This document shows, piece after piece, positions 32,633 through 41,253 of a DNA stretch of 64,000 nucleotides. The DNA comes from Pseudoxanthomonas sp. (GTDB taxonomy: Bacteria > Pseudomonadota > Gammaproteobacteria > Xanthomonadales > Xanthomonadaceae), in assembly GCF_035999195.1 (NCBI RefSeq), contig NZ_DASYGY010000009.1, forward strand, positions 2,232,001 through 2,296,000, in the 5' to 3' direction. Position numbers and translations under genes: made by a program. The notes below the pieces were generated by a model. The model had not been told where the DNA came from. It worked only from the letters and a program-made list of their open reading frames with translations, and searched no databases. How positions within the stretch are numbered: the stretch's first letter is position 1; every line of letters begins with the position of its first letter.

Positions 32633-33382
32633 TCAGCGAACGCGCGAGCCGGTGGCGAAGAAGTCGTGCAGGTCGTGCGCGAACGTGTCGAACTTGGCGA
32701 TGACCGCGGCGTTCGTCTTGCTGAAGAAGTTGTAGGCGAACACGGCCGGGATGGCGACGAACAGACCGATGGCGGTCATGATCAGCGCTTCACCCACCGG
32801 GCCGGCGACGGCGTCGATCGAGGCCTGGCCGGTCGCACCGATGCGGATCAGGGCGCCGTAGATGCCCCACACCGTACCCAGCAGACCCACGAACGGCGCG
32901 GTCGCACCGACGGTGGCCAGCAGCGTCATGCCGCCCTGCAGGTTGGTGCTCTCACGGGTCACGGCCTGGCGCAGGGCGCGGTCGACGAACTCGGAGCGGC
33001 TGAGCGTCTCACCCGAACCTTCCGAACGCTGGTGGTGGGCGGCGGCCTGGGCGGCGTCGAGGGCGATCTTGGAGAACGGCTCGTTCTTCGGCTGTTCTTC
33101 CATCAGGCGGATGGCGTCCTGCGCGTTCGGGGTTTCCCAGAACGAGCTGGTGACGCGGTCGGCCTGGCCCTTCAGGCGGGTGCTGCGGAGCACGTTGATG
33201 ACGGTCCAGTACCAGGACATCGCCGACATGATGACGAGGGTGAGCAACACGACCCAGGAGACGATGAACTCGCCGGGCTTGTTGATCATCTCGCTCATCA
33301 TGTGCTCGAAGCCCATCTGCGACAGGGCATTCGCGGCGTTGTTGCCCCCGGCGGCGGCGGCGAAAAGGGTTTCCTGCAGCAT
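32633..33382 (-). CDS. exbB: ExbB proton channel of the TonB system (MotA/TolQ/ExbB family)
   Basis: A 249-residue inner-membrane protein with three transmembrane helices (around residues 35-60, 150-175 and 190-215). The MotA/TolQ/ExbB core is seen in GGMTLLATVGATAPFVGLLGTVWGIYGAL (quoted only in part as family pattern) and the last helix AIGLFVAIPAVFAYNFF, with the conserved Thr and Pro. Together with ExbD it forms the proton channel that drives TonB. It lies 73 bases downstream of tonB; the gap has an AT-rich stretch (CTTTATATAAG) but no clear terminator. Confidence 0.94.
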   Translation of the reverse strand: MLQETLFAAAAGGNNAANALSQMGFEHMMSEMINKPGEFIVSWVVLLTLVIMSAMSWYWTVINVLRSTRLKGQADRVTSSFWETPNAQDAIRLMEEQPKNEPFSKIALDAAQAAAHHQRSEGSGETLSRSEFVDRALRQAVTRESTNLQGGMTLLATVGATAPFVGLLGTVWGIYGALIRIGATGQASIDAVAGPVGEALIMTAIGLFVAIPAVFAYNFFSKTNAAVIAKFDTFAHDLHDFFATGSRVR

Positions 33383-33455
33383 GACGCTTACCTTTATATA
33401 AGTGTTGATTGAGAGTGTTGCGGGTTACGTTGAACTTTGTCGATGCCTGTCGGCA

Positions 33456-34130
33456 TCAGCCGCCCATGTTGAAGTCCACGGGCACGCGGACGCGGCCGGC
33501 GGCCTTCTGGCCATTGACGACGGACGCATTGAAGCGCCACTTGCGTGCCGCCTCCATCGCGGCGCGATCGAGATCGCGGTTGCGACTGGATTTTTCGACC
33601 GAGACGTTGGTCACGTTGCCGTTGGCATCCACGTCGATGATCAGGATGACCGTGCCTTCGATACCGGCACGCGCGGCGGCGGGCGGATAGCGCGGCGGGT
33701 TCATGTTCTTCGACGAGATGTCGACGCTGGCCCCGATGTCCGGCGTCGGCGCCGGCGGGGCCGGCGGCGACGGGGGAGTCACGATGTCGGTCGGACGTGG
33801 CTCGGCGATATCGACCGGCGGCGCTTCCGGTGGCGGCGGCAGCGGGGTGGTCTTCGGCGGCGCCAGATTCTTGACCGGCGGCGGCGGCGTATCCTGCGGC
33901 GGCGGCGGCGGCGGCGGGGGAGGCGGCGGCGGCGGCGCGTCGACGATGACGACCGAGGTGCGGCGCTCCTGTTCCTTTTCCGCCGGCGGAGCGACCGCCG
34001 GGATCAACAGCGCAAGCAGGGCCGCTGCGTGCAACGCGATCACGAAGGCAATACCGATGATACGCGGCCAGTTGAGGCTGTTGTCCTCTTCCTGTTCCCG
34101 GTACCTGTTGATGACCAGTTGTTCAGCCAT
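33456..34130 (-). CDS. tonB: TonB energy transducer
   Basis: A 224-residue protein that links the inner-membrane ExbBD motor to outer-membrane receptors such as the one at 8.9-11.2 kb. It has a cytoplasmic N-terminus (MAEQLVINRYREQEED), one transmembrane helix with the ExbB-contacting His (VIALHAAALLALLIPAVAPP), a long proline-rich spacer including a run of about 12 prolines, and the C-terminal TonB domain (PRYPPAAARAGIEGTVILII, WRFNASVVNGQ). Spacer length fits crossing the periplasm. A TATAAG -10-like box with TG extension is at 34219-34224 on the minus strand. Confidence 0.95.
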   Translation of the reverse strand: MAEQLVINRYREQEEDNSLNWPRIIGIAFVIALHAAALLALLIPAVAPPAEKEQERRTSVVIVDAPPPPPPPPPPPPPQDTPPPPVKNLAPPKTTPLPPPPEAPPVDIAEPRPTDIVTPPSPPAPPAPTPDIGASVDISSKNMNPPRYPPAAARAGIEGTVILIIDVDANGNVTNVSVEKSSRNRDLDRAAMEAARKWRFNASVVNGQKAAGRVRVPVDFNMGG

Positions 34131-34218
34131 GCGCCAATTAACTCAAGGTTGATACGGGCACCGAGGCGCCTCGTTGATTCTGGGCCCTGCAGGTGGTTTT
34201 CACCGGCGGAACCCCCAG

Positions 34219-34227
34219 CTTATACCA
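34219..34227 (-). promoter_or_regulatory. Extended -10 promoter of tonB
   Basis: TGGTATAAG on the minus strand (extended -10), about 90 bases upstream of the tonB ATG; the -35 region is not convincing. Confidence 0.4.
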
Positions 34228-34288
34228 ATCCGACGCCCCGGTGCCATCATCCGTATGGATTAATGGCCTTCGGTGTCAGTCGATCCCG

Positions 34289-35479
34289 TTATGGCAGCGC
34301 AATGATCTTCTTCGCGTCTTCCGGCTTCTTCAATCCCTTGTCCAGCGCAGCCCGTGCCGCGACCTTGGCTTCGGGGATGCGGTCTTCCTGCCAGAGCACG
34401 CGCGCCAGGTTGAGGTACGTGTCGCCGTTGGGCGCCAGCGGGGCGGCCTTCTGCCAGGCCTCGATGGCCTGGGGGATCTGCTCGGAGTAGTAGTACGCCT
34501 GCGCCAGCGCCAGCTGGGTCTGGTAGTCCGGCTTCAGCACGCCCTTCTGCAGGCCTTCGTTGACGACCGAGATGACGTCCTTCTCGCGGCCGTCCATGTT
34601 GGCGTAGGTCACGTAGAGCTGGCGGTATTCCTTCTCTTCGGTGAGCTGACCGGCGGCGCGCATCTTCTCGAGTGCCGCGGCCGCCTTGTCGAACTGGTCG
34701 GCCTGCTGGTAGGTCGCCACCAGGTTGAGCTGGGCCTTCTTGTCCGTGGGCGCCTTGGCGGCCATCTGCTCGGCGATCTTCACCGCATCGGCCGGACGGT
34801 CGGCACCGACCAGCGAGGCCAGCAACAGGCTGTACCAGCTGTCCTTGGGTTCCGGCGTGGCGGCGATGGCCTTTTCCAGCACCGGAATGGCGTCGGCGTA
34901 CTTCTCCATCTGGTAGAGCGCCTGGCCCTTCTGGATGAGGTCTTCCGGACGGTTGGACTTGGTCTCGGCCAGGTAGCGATCGAGATTGGCCATGCCGGGT
35001 TCGAACTCATCGTCCTGCAGCTGCAGCTGCGCGAGCATCAGCAGCGACTGGTAGTGACCGTTGTTGTCCAGTGCGTTCAGGTCGACGGCCTGCTGCAGGA
35101 GCTGCTTGGCGGTCGCCATGTCGTCGAGGTTGTACGCAGCCTGCGCACCCAGCTGCGCGGCCATCGCCTTGTCGTACTCGTTGGCGTTGGGTTCGGCCAG
35201 CATTTCCTTGGCCAGCGTCAGCGTCTCGGCGAAGTTGTCTTCCTTTTCGTAGGCCTTGAACAGCTTGCTCAGCTTGCCCTGCATCTTGCTGGAGCCCTTG
35301 GCCTTGGGTTCCTCGCGGGTCGCGTCGGGATAGCGGACTTCGGGCTTGCTGCTGTTCTTGCGGCCACCGCGATCCGCCGAGCGGGCGTCGTACGCCACGG
35401 CATCGGCCACCACCGCGCCACCGAAGGCGGCCAGCAGCATCAGGCTGAGAAGGGTTTTCTTGGACGTGCGTTGCTTCAT
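34289..35479 (-). CDS. Secreted tetratricopeptide-repeat protein
   Basis: A 396-residue protein with an N-terminal signal or anchor (about residues 8-29, LLSLMLLAAFGGAVVADAVA), a charged linker, and about eight TPR-like helical pairs (for example LIQKGQALYQMEKYADAIPV and ALAQAYYYSEQIPQAIEAWQ). It is probably periplasmic. TPR proteins are found next to TonB clusters in several gammaproteobacteria, where some (TtpC-like) form part of the TonB complex; that role here is inferred from position only. It lies directly upstream of tonB on the same strand, 158 bases away. Confidence 0.8.
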   Translation of the reverse strand: MKQRTSKKTLLSLMLLAAFGGAVVADAVAYDARSADRGGRKNSSKPEVRYPDATREEPKAKGSSKMQGKLSKLFKAYEKEDNFAETLTLAKEMLAEPNANEYDKAMAAQLGAQAAYNLDDMATAKQLLQQAVDLNALDNNGHYQSLLMLAQLQLQDDEFEPGMANLDRYLAETKSNRPEDLIQKGQALYQMEKYADAIPVLEKAIAATPEPKDSWYSLLLASLVGADRPADAVKIAEQMAAKAPTDKKAQLNLVATYQQADQFDKAAAALEKMRAAGQLTEEKEYRQLYVTYANMDGREKDVISVVNEGLQKGVLKPDYQTQLALAQAYYYSEQIPQAIEAWQKAAPLAPNGDTYLNLARVLWQEDRIPEAKVAARAALDKGLKKPEDAKKIIALP

Positions 35480-35613
35480 GTCTGAACCTCGTGGGGCCAT
35501 GCAGCGGTGGAGTGGTCCGTGCCGTCTGCGTGCGCGGCCGGCAAAACTATCAGAAACCGGGGGAGGGCGGATACCGTTTCAGGTGTTGCGCAGCAGCAAT
35601 ACCGGAGCGTGTG

Positions 35614-36420
35614 TCAGCCGCATTTCGGCACGTTTCCGGCCTTCCTGGCCGCCTCATAAGTGGGGACGAGGGAAGGCGCATCGCGGTCGAGTTCGCGGAT
35701 GCGGTTGGCGGGATCGGGATGGGTGGACAACCACTGCGGCGAACGCCCGCCGCTGGCCGCCATCATGTTCTGCCACAGGCCGACGGCCTGGCGCGGATCG
35801 AAGCCGGCCTGCGCCATCAGGCGCTGGCCGACCACATCGGCTTCGCTTTCCTGTTCCCGCGAACCCGGCAGCAGGAACATCGTCTGGGCGGTCATGCCGC
35901 CGATCTGGCTCGCGGTGTTGGCCGCGCCTTGCCCATAGCGCGCACCCAGCAATGCACTGACGACGCCAACGCCCGTCTGGGCGCCCATCTGACGGGTGAT
36001 GCGCTCCTCGTGGTGCCGCGCGATCACGTGGCCGATTTCGTGCCCCAGGACGGCCGCCAGCTGATCCTGGTTCTTCGCGACGGTGAATATGCCGGTGTTG
36101 ACGCCCACCTTGCCACCGGGCAGCGCGAACGCGTTGGGTTCCTTGTCGGTGAAGACCGCCGTTTCCCAGGCCACGCTGCGCTGCGCGGGCGGCAACTGGC
36201 GCACCAGCGCGTTGACCACGCACGTGACATAGGCGTTCTGACGCGCATCGCGGTTGAGGGTTTCCTTGGCCTTGGTCTCGGCGAACGCCTGCGCACCCAG
36301 CTGGTCCAGCTGCGCTTGCGAGACACCGCCGACGATCTGCGTGCGCCCGGTGGGTGAGGTGGTCGTGGCACAGGCCGTGAGGCCCAGCACCATGGCGGTT
36401 CCCAGGATCCGGAGTTTCAT
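35614..36420 (-). CDS. M48-family zinc metalloprotease, lipoprotein
   Basis: A 268-residue protease. The signal peptide ends in the lipobox GLTAC (residues about 15-19), so it is membrane-attached in the periplasm, like BepA or LoiP. The zinc motif HEIGHVIARHHEER and the third ligand Glu in ESEADVVGQRLMAQAG are intact. Such proteases take part in outer-membrane protein quality control. The start at 36420 follows a GGGGG ribosome-binding sequence. An upstream in-frame ATG exists but lacks signal-peptide character. It is on the same strand as the CPBP and gyrB genes. Confidence 0.9.
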   Translation of the reverse strand: MKLRILGTAMVLGLTACATTTSPTGRTQIVGGVSQAQLDQLGAQAFAETKAKETLNRDARQNAYVTCVVNALVRQLPPAQRSVAWETAVFTDKEPNAFALPGGKVGVNTGIFTVAKNQDQLAAVLGHEIGHVIARHHEERITRQMGAQTGVGVVSALLGARYGQGAANTASQIGGMTAQTMFLLPGSREQESEADVVGQRLMAQAGFDPRQAVGLWQNMMAASGGRSPQWLSTHPDPANRIRELDRDAPSLVPTYEAARKAGNVPKCG

Positions 36421-36490
36421 GCGTGCCCCCTTCGGTGTTGCGTGACGCCCGAGTCTGGGCAAGCGCGTCTTAAACTTTCGTCAATCACAT

Positions 36491-37324
36491 TTAGGCCGGC
36501 GCGTCGCCGTAAATCTGCAGGACAGCCAGCGCTATCGCATTGTTCAGGATGTGCGCCGCGATCGGTGCCCACAGGGTGCCGGTCCGGCGGTATACCCAAG
36601 CGAAGATCGCCCCCATCCCGGCGTACACCAGGATCAGGAACAAGGTGCTGTCCGCAGGCTTGCCGTTGAGCCCGGGAAGCTCATGGACCAGCGCGAAGAC
36701 CACGCTGCTGAGCACCAAGCCCAGCACCGGCCACCCGGCCCGCCACAGGCGCCCGAACAGGACGCGCCGGAACAGGAGCTCCTCGTACAGCGGCGCCAGC
36801 ACCACCGCGAACAGCGTCAGGAACACCGGGAAGCGGGCGAATCCTTCCCGGATCAGATCCAGGTTGCTGGGTTGGAGATCCAGCCCGAGCGCGCGCCCAC
36901 CGGCGCTCATCAGCGAACTGAAAAGAAACGTCACGCCTCCCGCCGCCAACGCCCAGCCCCAGGTGCTTGGCTTGCCCAGTCGCCGGGTGGACTCACGTCG
37001 TTCTGCGGCGGTGGCGCGGCGACGCCAGACGTACAGGAGGAGCGCCGTTCCGCCCGTGCTGACCAGCGTCGTAACGATGAGGAAGAGAACCGGCGGCGTG
37101 CCGATCTGTGCCTGCAAGGCGTGCGCATCCGGTGCACCGCCGTGCTGTTGCGCAAGCTGGATGCCCCGCCACACGGCCCATCCGAACAGGCCGAGCATCA
37201 ATGTCGAAAATGACAGCGTCGCAGCGAGCGCCACATCGACCGCGAAGGCCGGCAGCACGCGGCGCAACGGCAGCGCGGCCGACGCAGGATCCGTCGCCTC
37301 GGACGAGAGATGCGGCTGGCTCAT
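36491..37324 (-). CDS. CPBP-family intramembrane glutamic protease
   Basis: A 277-residue protein with about eight transmembrane helices and the CPBP (CAAX protease/bacteriocin-processing) motifs: EELLFRRVLFG (motif 1), FALVHELPG (motif 2 His) and HILNNAIALAVL (motif 3). Family members cleave substrates inside the membrane; some confer bacteriocin self-immunity. Function here unknown. It starts 10 bases after the gyrB stop and is therefore probably co-transcribed with gyrB, an unusual companion. Confidence 0.87.
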   Translation of the reverse strand: MSQPHLSSEATDPASAALPLRRVLPAFAVDVALAATLSFSTLMLGLFGWAVWRGIQLAQQHGGAPDAHALQAQIGTPPVLFLIVTTLVSTGGTALLLYVWRRRATAAERRESTRRLGKPSTWGWALAAGGVTFLFSSLMSAGGRALGLDLQPSNLDLIREGFARFPVFLTLFAVVLAPLYEELLFRRVLFGRLWRAGWPVLGLVLSSVVFALVHELPGLNGKPADSTLFLILVYAGMGAIFAWVYRRTGTLWAPIAAHILNNAIALAVLQIYGDAPA

Positions 37325-37334
37325 GCGCGCAGCG

Positions 37335-39800
37335 TCAGACGTCGAGGTTGGACACCTTCAGCGCATTGTCCTCGATGAACTCGCGACGCGGCTCCACCAC
37401 GTCACCCATCAACGTGCTGAAGATCTGGTCCGCGGCGACCGCGTCTTCGATCCGTACCTGCAGCAGGCGGCGCGTGTCCGGATTGACCGTGGTGTCCCAC
37501 AGCTGTTCGGGATTCATTTCGCCCAGGCCCTTGAAGCGCTGGATGCTGCGGCCCTTCTTGGCTTCTTCCAGCAACCAGGCCTGCGCCTCGGCGAAGGTCG
37601 CCACCGGCTGCGCCTTGTTGCCACGGATGACCTGCGCGCCCTCGCGCACCAGGCCATGCAACAGCGCGGCGGCCTCCCGCAGCGGACGCAGTTCGCCGGT
37701 CTCGAAGGCCGACAGCGACAGCACCTGCACGAGTTCCTCGCCCATGTGCCGGCGCGTGGACAGCAACGCCGCCGGGCGCTGTTCGGTCGCCGTCTGCAAC
37801 GTCAGCGCATAACGCGCACTGCCGATGCTGCCGCGGTTGAGTTTGGCTTCCAGCGCGGCAAGTTCATGGCGCTCGTCGATGTTCTGCTGCAGGTGTTCCG
37901 CATCCAGCGGGGTGAAATCGATCAGCGACTCCAGCAGCACCGGATCGTAGCGGTGGGCGTTGCGGGCGATCGCATCGCGCGCACCGGAGAACACCAGCAG
38001 CAGCTTCTCGAGCGCTTCGCCGGAAATCGGCGGCTCGCCTTCGGCGGGAATCAGCGACGCGCCTTCCACGGCGTTGTTGGCCAGGTAGACGTTGAGCGCC
38101 GCGTCGTCCTTCAGGTACAGCTCCTGCTTGCCCTGCTTGAGCTTGTACAGCGGCGGCAGCCCGATGTAGACGTGGCCGCGCTCGATCAGCTCCGGCATCT
38201 GCCGGTAGAAGAACGTCAGCAGCAGCGTGCGGATGTGCGAGCCGTCCACGTCGGCGTCGGTCATGATGATGATGCGGTGGTAGCGCAGCTTGTCCGGGTT
38301 GTATTCGTCCTTGCCGATGCCGGTGCCGAGCGCAGTGATGAGCGTGCCGACTTCCGCCGAGGCGAGCATGCGGTCGAAGCGCGCGCGTTCCACGTTGAGG
38401 ATTTTTCCCCTCAGCGGCAGCACCGCCTGGTTCTTGCGGTTGCGGCCCTGCTTGGCGGAACCGCCTGCCGAATCGCCCTCGACGATGAAGAGTTCGGACA
38501 ACGCAGGATCCTTCTCCTGGCAGTCGGCGAGCTTGCCGGGCAGGCCGGCGATATCCAGCGCGCCCTTGCGGCGGGTCAGGTCGCGGGCCTTGCGGGCGGC
38601 CTCGCGGGCGCGGGCGGCGTCGACGATCTTGCCGGCGATGGCACGGGCTTCATGGGGGTGTTCCTGCAGGAACTCCTCCAAACGTGCACCGAACGTGCTC
38701 TCAACGACCGGCCTGACGTCGGAACTGACCAGTTTTTCCTTGGTCTGCGACGAAAAGCTCGGGTCCGGCACCTTGACCGACAGCACGGCGATCATGCCTT
38801 CGCGCATGTCGTCGCCGGACAGGTTGACCTTGGCCTGCTTGGCGATGCCGTTCTGTTCGATGTAGTTGGTCAGCGTGCGCGTCAGCGCCGCGCGGAAACC
38901 GATCAGGTGGGTACCGCCATCCTTCTGCGGGATGTTGTTGGTGAAGCAGAACATCGTTTCCTGGTACGCGTCGGTCCACTGCAGGGCGACTTCGACCGTG
39001 ATGCCGTTCTGCTCGCCACTGACTGCGATCACGTGCGGATGCAGCGGCGTCTTCAGGTGCGCCAGATGCTCCACGAAGCTGCGGATGCCGCCTTCGTAGT
39101 GGAAGTCGTCGTGGCGCCCTTCGCCGCGCTCGTCGACCAGCACGATCTTGACGCCGGAGTTGAGGAACGAGAGTTCACGCAGGCGACGGGCCAGGATGTC
39201 GTAGTGGAACTCCACATTGCCGTGGAAGGCGGTCACCGACGGCCAGAAGCGCAGCGTGGTGCCTCGCCTGGTGGTGCTTTCGACCTGCGCCAGGGGGCTC
39301 AGGGCGGCGCCGTTGCTGTATTCCTGACGGTAGTGGGACCCGCCCTGGAAGATGTCCAGCTGCAGCTTCTCCGACAGCGCGTTGACCACGCTGACGCCGA
39401 CGCCGTGGAGACCGCCGGAGACCTTGTAGCTGTTGTCGTCGAACTTGCCGCCGGCATGAAGCACGGTCATCACGACTTCGGCCGCCGATACCTCACGTCC
39501 CAGCTTGGCGCTCATCTGCGCATGCTTGCCGACCGGAATGCCGCGCCCGTTGTCGGAGACCGACACCGAGCCATCGGCATGGATCGTGACGGCGACATGG
39601 TCGGCGTGGCCGGCCAGCGCCTCGTCGATGGAGTTGTCGACGACTTCGAACACCATGTGGTGCAGGCCCGTGCCGTCATGCACGTCGCCGATGTACATGC
39701 CGGGGCGCTTGCGGACCGCTTCCAGACCTTCCAGTGCGGTGATGCTGTTGGCGTCGTACGTGTTGCCGTTCGGTGCAGAAGAGGTCGTTTCGTCGGTCAT
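37335..39800 (-). CDS. gyrB: DNA gyrase subunit B
   Basis: An 821-residue ATPase subunit of DNA gyrase, which introduces negative supercoils. It has the GHKL ATPase domain (VVDNSIDEALAGHADHVAVT, GRGIPVG, GLHGVGVSVVNALS), the Toprim domain (VEGDSAGGSAKQGRNRKNQA, TDADVDGSHIRTLLLTFFYR) and the C-terminal QRFKGLGEMNPEQLWDTT. The gene is in the standard place downstream of recF. A strong extended -10 box is at 39881-39889. Quinolone- and coumarin-related positions look normal as far as motifs show. Confidence 0.98.
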   Translation of the reverse strand: MTDETTSSAPNGNTYDANSITALEGLEAVRKRPGMYIGDVHDGTGLHHMVFEVVDNSIDEALAGHADHVAVTIHADGSVSVSDNGRGIPVGKHAQMSAKLGREVSAAEVVMTVLHAGGKFDDNSYKVSGGLHGVGVSVVNALSEKLQLDIFQGGSHYRQEYSNGAALSPLAQVESTTRRGTTLRFWPSVTAFHGNVEFHYDILARRLRELSFLNSGVKIVLVDERGEGRHDDFHYEGGIRSFVEHLAHLKTPLHPHVIAVSGEQNGITVEVALQWTDAYQETMFCFTNNIPQKDGGTHLIGFRAALTRTLTNYIEQNGIAKQAKVNLSGDDMREGMIAVLSVKVPDPSFSSQTKEKLVSSDVRPVVESTFGARLEEFLQEHPHEARAIAGKIVDAARAREAARKARDLTRRKGALDIAGLPGKLADCQEKDPALSELFIVEGDSAGGSAKQGRNRKNQAVLPLRGKILNVERARFDRMLASAEVGTLITALGTGIGKDEYNPDKLRYHRIIIMTDADVDGSHIRTLLLTFFYRQMPELIERGHVYIGLPPLYKLKQGKQELYLKDDAALNVYLANNAVEGASLIPAEGEPPISGEALEKLLLVFSGARDAIARNAHRYDPVLLESLIDFTPLDAEHLQQNIDERHELAALEAKLNRGSIGSARYALTLQTATEQRPAALLSTRRHMGEELVQVLSLSAFETGELRPLREAAALLHGLVREGAQVIRGNKAQPVATFAEAQAWLLEEAKKGRSIQRFKGLGEMNPEQLWDTTVNPDTRRLLQVRIEDAVAADQIFSTLMGDVVEPRREFIEDNALKVSNLDV

Positions 39801-39880
39801 TCGCTTCGTGTCGGCTGCAAGGCCGGCGCCGCGCCACCGGGTCGGTGGGCGCCATGCGCGGGTCAGGGGATCAGAGCGGA

Positions 39881-39889
39881 ATTATAGCA
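39881..39889 (-). promoter_or_regulatory. Extended -10 promoter of gyrB
   Basis: TGCTATAAT on the minus strand (perfect -10 with TGn extension), about 80 bases before the gyrB ATG; no good -35 box. Confidence 0.65.
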
Positions 39890-39911
39890 CCGGTGCGCAC
39901 TTAGCCCCGGC

Positions 39912-41018
39912 TCAGGGCATCGGCGCGGCGTGGACGGCACCGTGTTCCACGTGGAACCGGGTAGCTGGATGGACGCCTTCCATCAGGCCCAGGGGAAGTT
40001 CCGTGCCCGTGATGAAGACCTGCGCGCCACTGGCGAGCAGGCGGTCCAGTAGGCGTCGCTGATGGTGACGGTCCAGTTCCGACGCCAGATCGTCCAGGGC
40101 CACGACCGGCCATTCGCCGCGCCGACGGGCGAAGTCCTGCGCCTGCGCCAGCAGGCAGGACAGGGCCGTGAGTTTGGCCTGCCCCCTGGAGAGCGCTTCC
40201 CGGTCGGGGAAGCGGCCGTAGTCGATCCGCCAGTCCGCACGGTGCGGACCCACGGTGGTGTAGCCGGCCGCGCGGTCCCGCTCGCGAGCAAGCAACAGCG
40301 CATCGCCCAGCGGCAGCTCCTGTCGGCGCCAACCGGGCTGGAAACACAGGGTCGCGGCGCCCAGCGACGGGGCCAACTCACCCACGACCTCTGCCAGATC
40401 CTGCTGGAGGGCATCGAGGTACCGTTGGCGGTGATCGGTGAGGGGTTCTCCCGCCTCCGCCAGCTCGTGGTCCCAGGCATCCAGCTGCGCTCCGCCCACG
40501 CCTGCTTTCAGCAGGGCGTTGCGTTGCTTGAGTGCGCGGGCGTAGCGACGCCAGAGTGACAGGAATCCGGCTTCGCGTCCCTGTTCCACGTGGAACAGAC
40601 CCCAGTCCATGAACCGGCGGCGCGGCTCGCCACCACCGGTGACCAGGGCGTGGCTGCCTGGCTCGAAGCTGACCACGGCGAGCGCGGCACAGAGATCCCC
40701 CAACTGGGCGACATTCTCACCGTCCAGCCGACCGGCCCAGGTCTGTCCGGTATGGCGGAGTCCCGCGCGGCGCGTGCGGGACTGGGCTGTTTCGCGCCAT
40801 TCGACGAACACCTCCACCGCATCGGAACGGGTCCGCACCAGGCCATCCCGCACCCGCCCCCGGAAACTGCGGCCGTATGCCATCAGGTGCAGCGCCTCCA
40901 GCAGGCTGGTCTTGCCGGCACCGTTGTCGCCCGTGATCAGGTTGAGGCCGGGCTCCGGGGCCAGCGTCACCTGTTCGAAGCCCCTGAGGCCGCGGGCCTC
41001 GAGTCGGGTTACCTGCAC
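39912..41018 (-). CDS. recF: DNA replication and repair protein RecF
   Basis: A 368-residue SMC-like ATPase that helps load RecA at gaps. The Walker A motif GDNGAGKTSLLEALHLM is at about residues 31-47 and the signature and Walker B region is LSRGQAKLTALSCLLAQAQD ... VALDDLASELD. The start is a GTG at 41018 giving VQVTRLEARGLRGFE, which aligns with the RecF N-terminus; there is no suitable ATG nearby. The coding sequence contains two 16-bp parS-type palindromes (39943-39958, 40582-40597), both translated as FHVE, so the protein accommodates them. Confidence 0.96.
   Translation of the reverse strand: MQVTRLEARGLRGFEQVTLAPEPGLNLITGDNGAGKTSLLEALHLMAYGRSFRGRVRDGLVRTRSDAVEVFVEWRETAQSRTRRAGLRHTGQTWAGRLDGENVAQLGDLCAALAVVSFEPGSHALVTGGGEPRRRFMDWGLFHVEQGREAGFLSLWRRYARALKQRNALLKAGVGGAQLDAWDHELAEAGEPLTDHRQRYLDALQQDLAEVVGELAPSLGAATLCFQPGWRRQELPLGDALLLARERDRAAGYTTVGPHRADWRIDYGRFPDREALSRGQAKLTALSCLLAQAQDFARRRGEWPVVALDDLASELDRHHQRRLLDRLLASGAQVFITGTELPLGLMEGVHPATRFHVEHGAVHAAPMP
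39943..39958. promoter_or_regulatory. parS-type ParB-binding site 1
   Basis: TGTTCCACGTGGAACC, one base from the perfect palindrome and identical in core to the parS sites of Pseudomonas. Located in the 3' part of recF. Confidence 0.88.
40582..40597. promoter_or_regulatory. parS-type ParB-binding site 2
   Basis: TGTTCCACGTGGAACA, a perfect 16-bp palindrome, in the middle of recF. Confidence 0.92.
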
Positions 41019-41231
41019 TGCTGCTCCCGGGCCTCGAGGATGATCGGGCGGTCCGCGACTGGACGCCGACAACGAACCGATCGTGAGAAAAGGGGAGGCA
41101 TGACGCGATTGTAGCGTGCAGGATCGGCGGTCCCGCGCCCGCTCCCCGGCGTCAAGCGTGCGATGGCGGGGCTGCTCCGATGAGATTGGCTCCCAAACGA
41201 CATCGCCCGGCACGGGGCCGGGCGATGTCAG

Positions 41232-41247
41232 TGTTCCACGTGGAACC
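41232..41247. promoter_or_regulatory. parS-type ParB-binding site 3
   Basis: TGTTCCACGTGGAACC in the 235-base recF-dnaN gap, 7 bases past the dnaN stop. No other feature is recognised in that gap apart from a weak TACAAT -10 for recF at 41108-41113 (minus strand). Confidence 0.88.
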
Positions 41248-41253
41248 GAAACG

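Noticed and set aside
33880..33945. Run of G-rich trinucleotides as a possible microsatellite
   Set aside because: It is the poly-proline coding segment of tonB, normal for that protein.
36491..37324. CPBP gene as part of a bacteriocin immunity cluster
   Set aside because: No small precursor peptide or bacteriocin exporter is nearby; its neighbour is gyrB.
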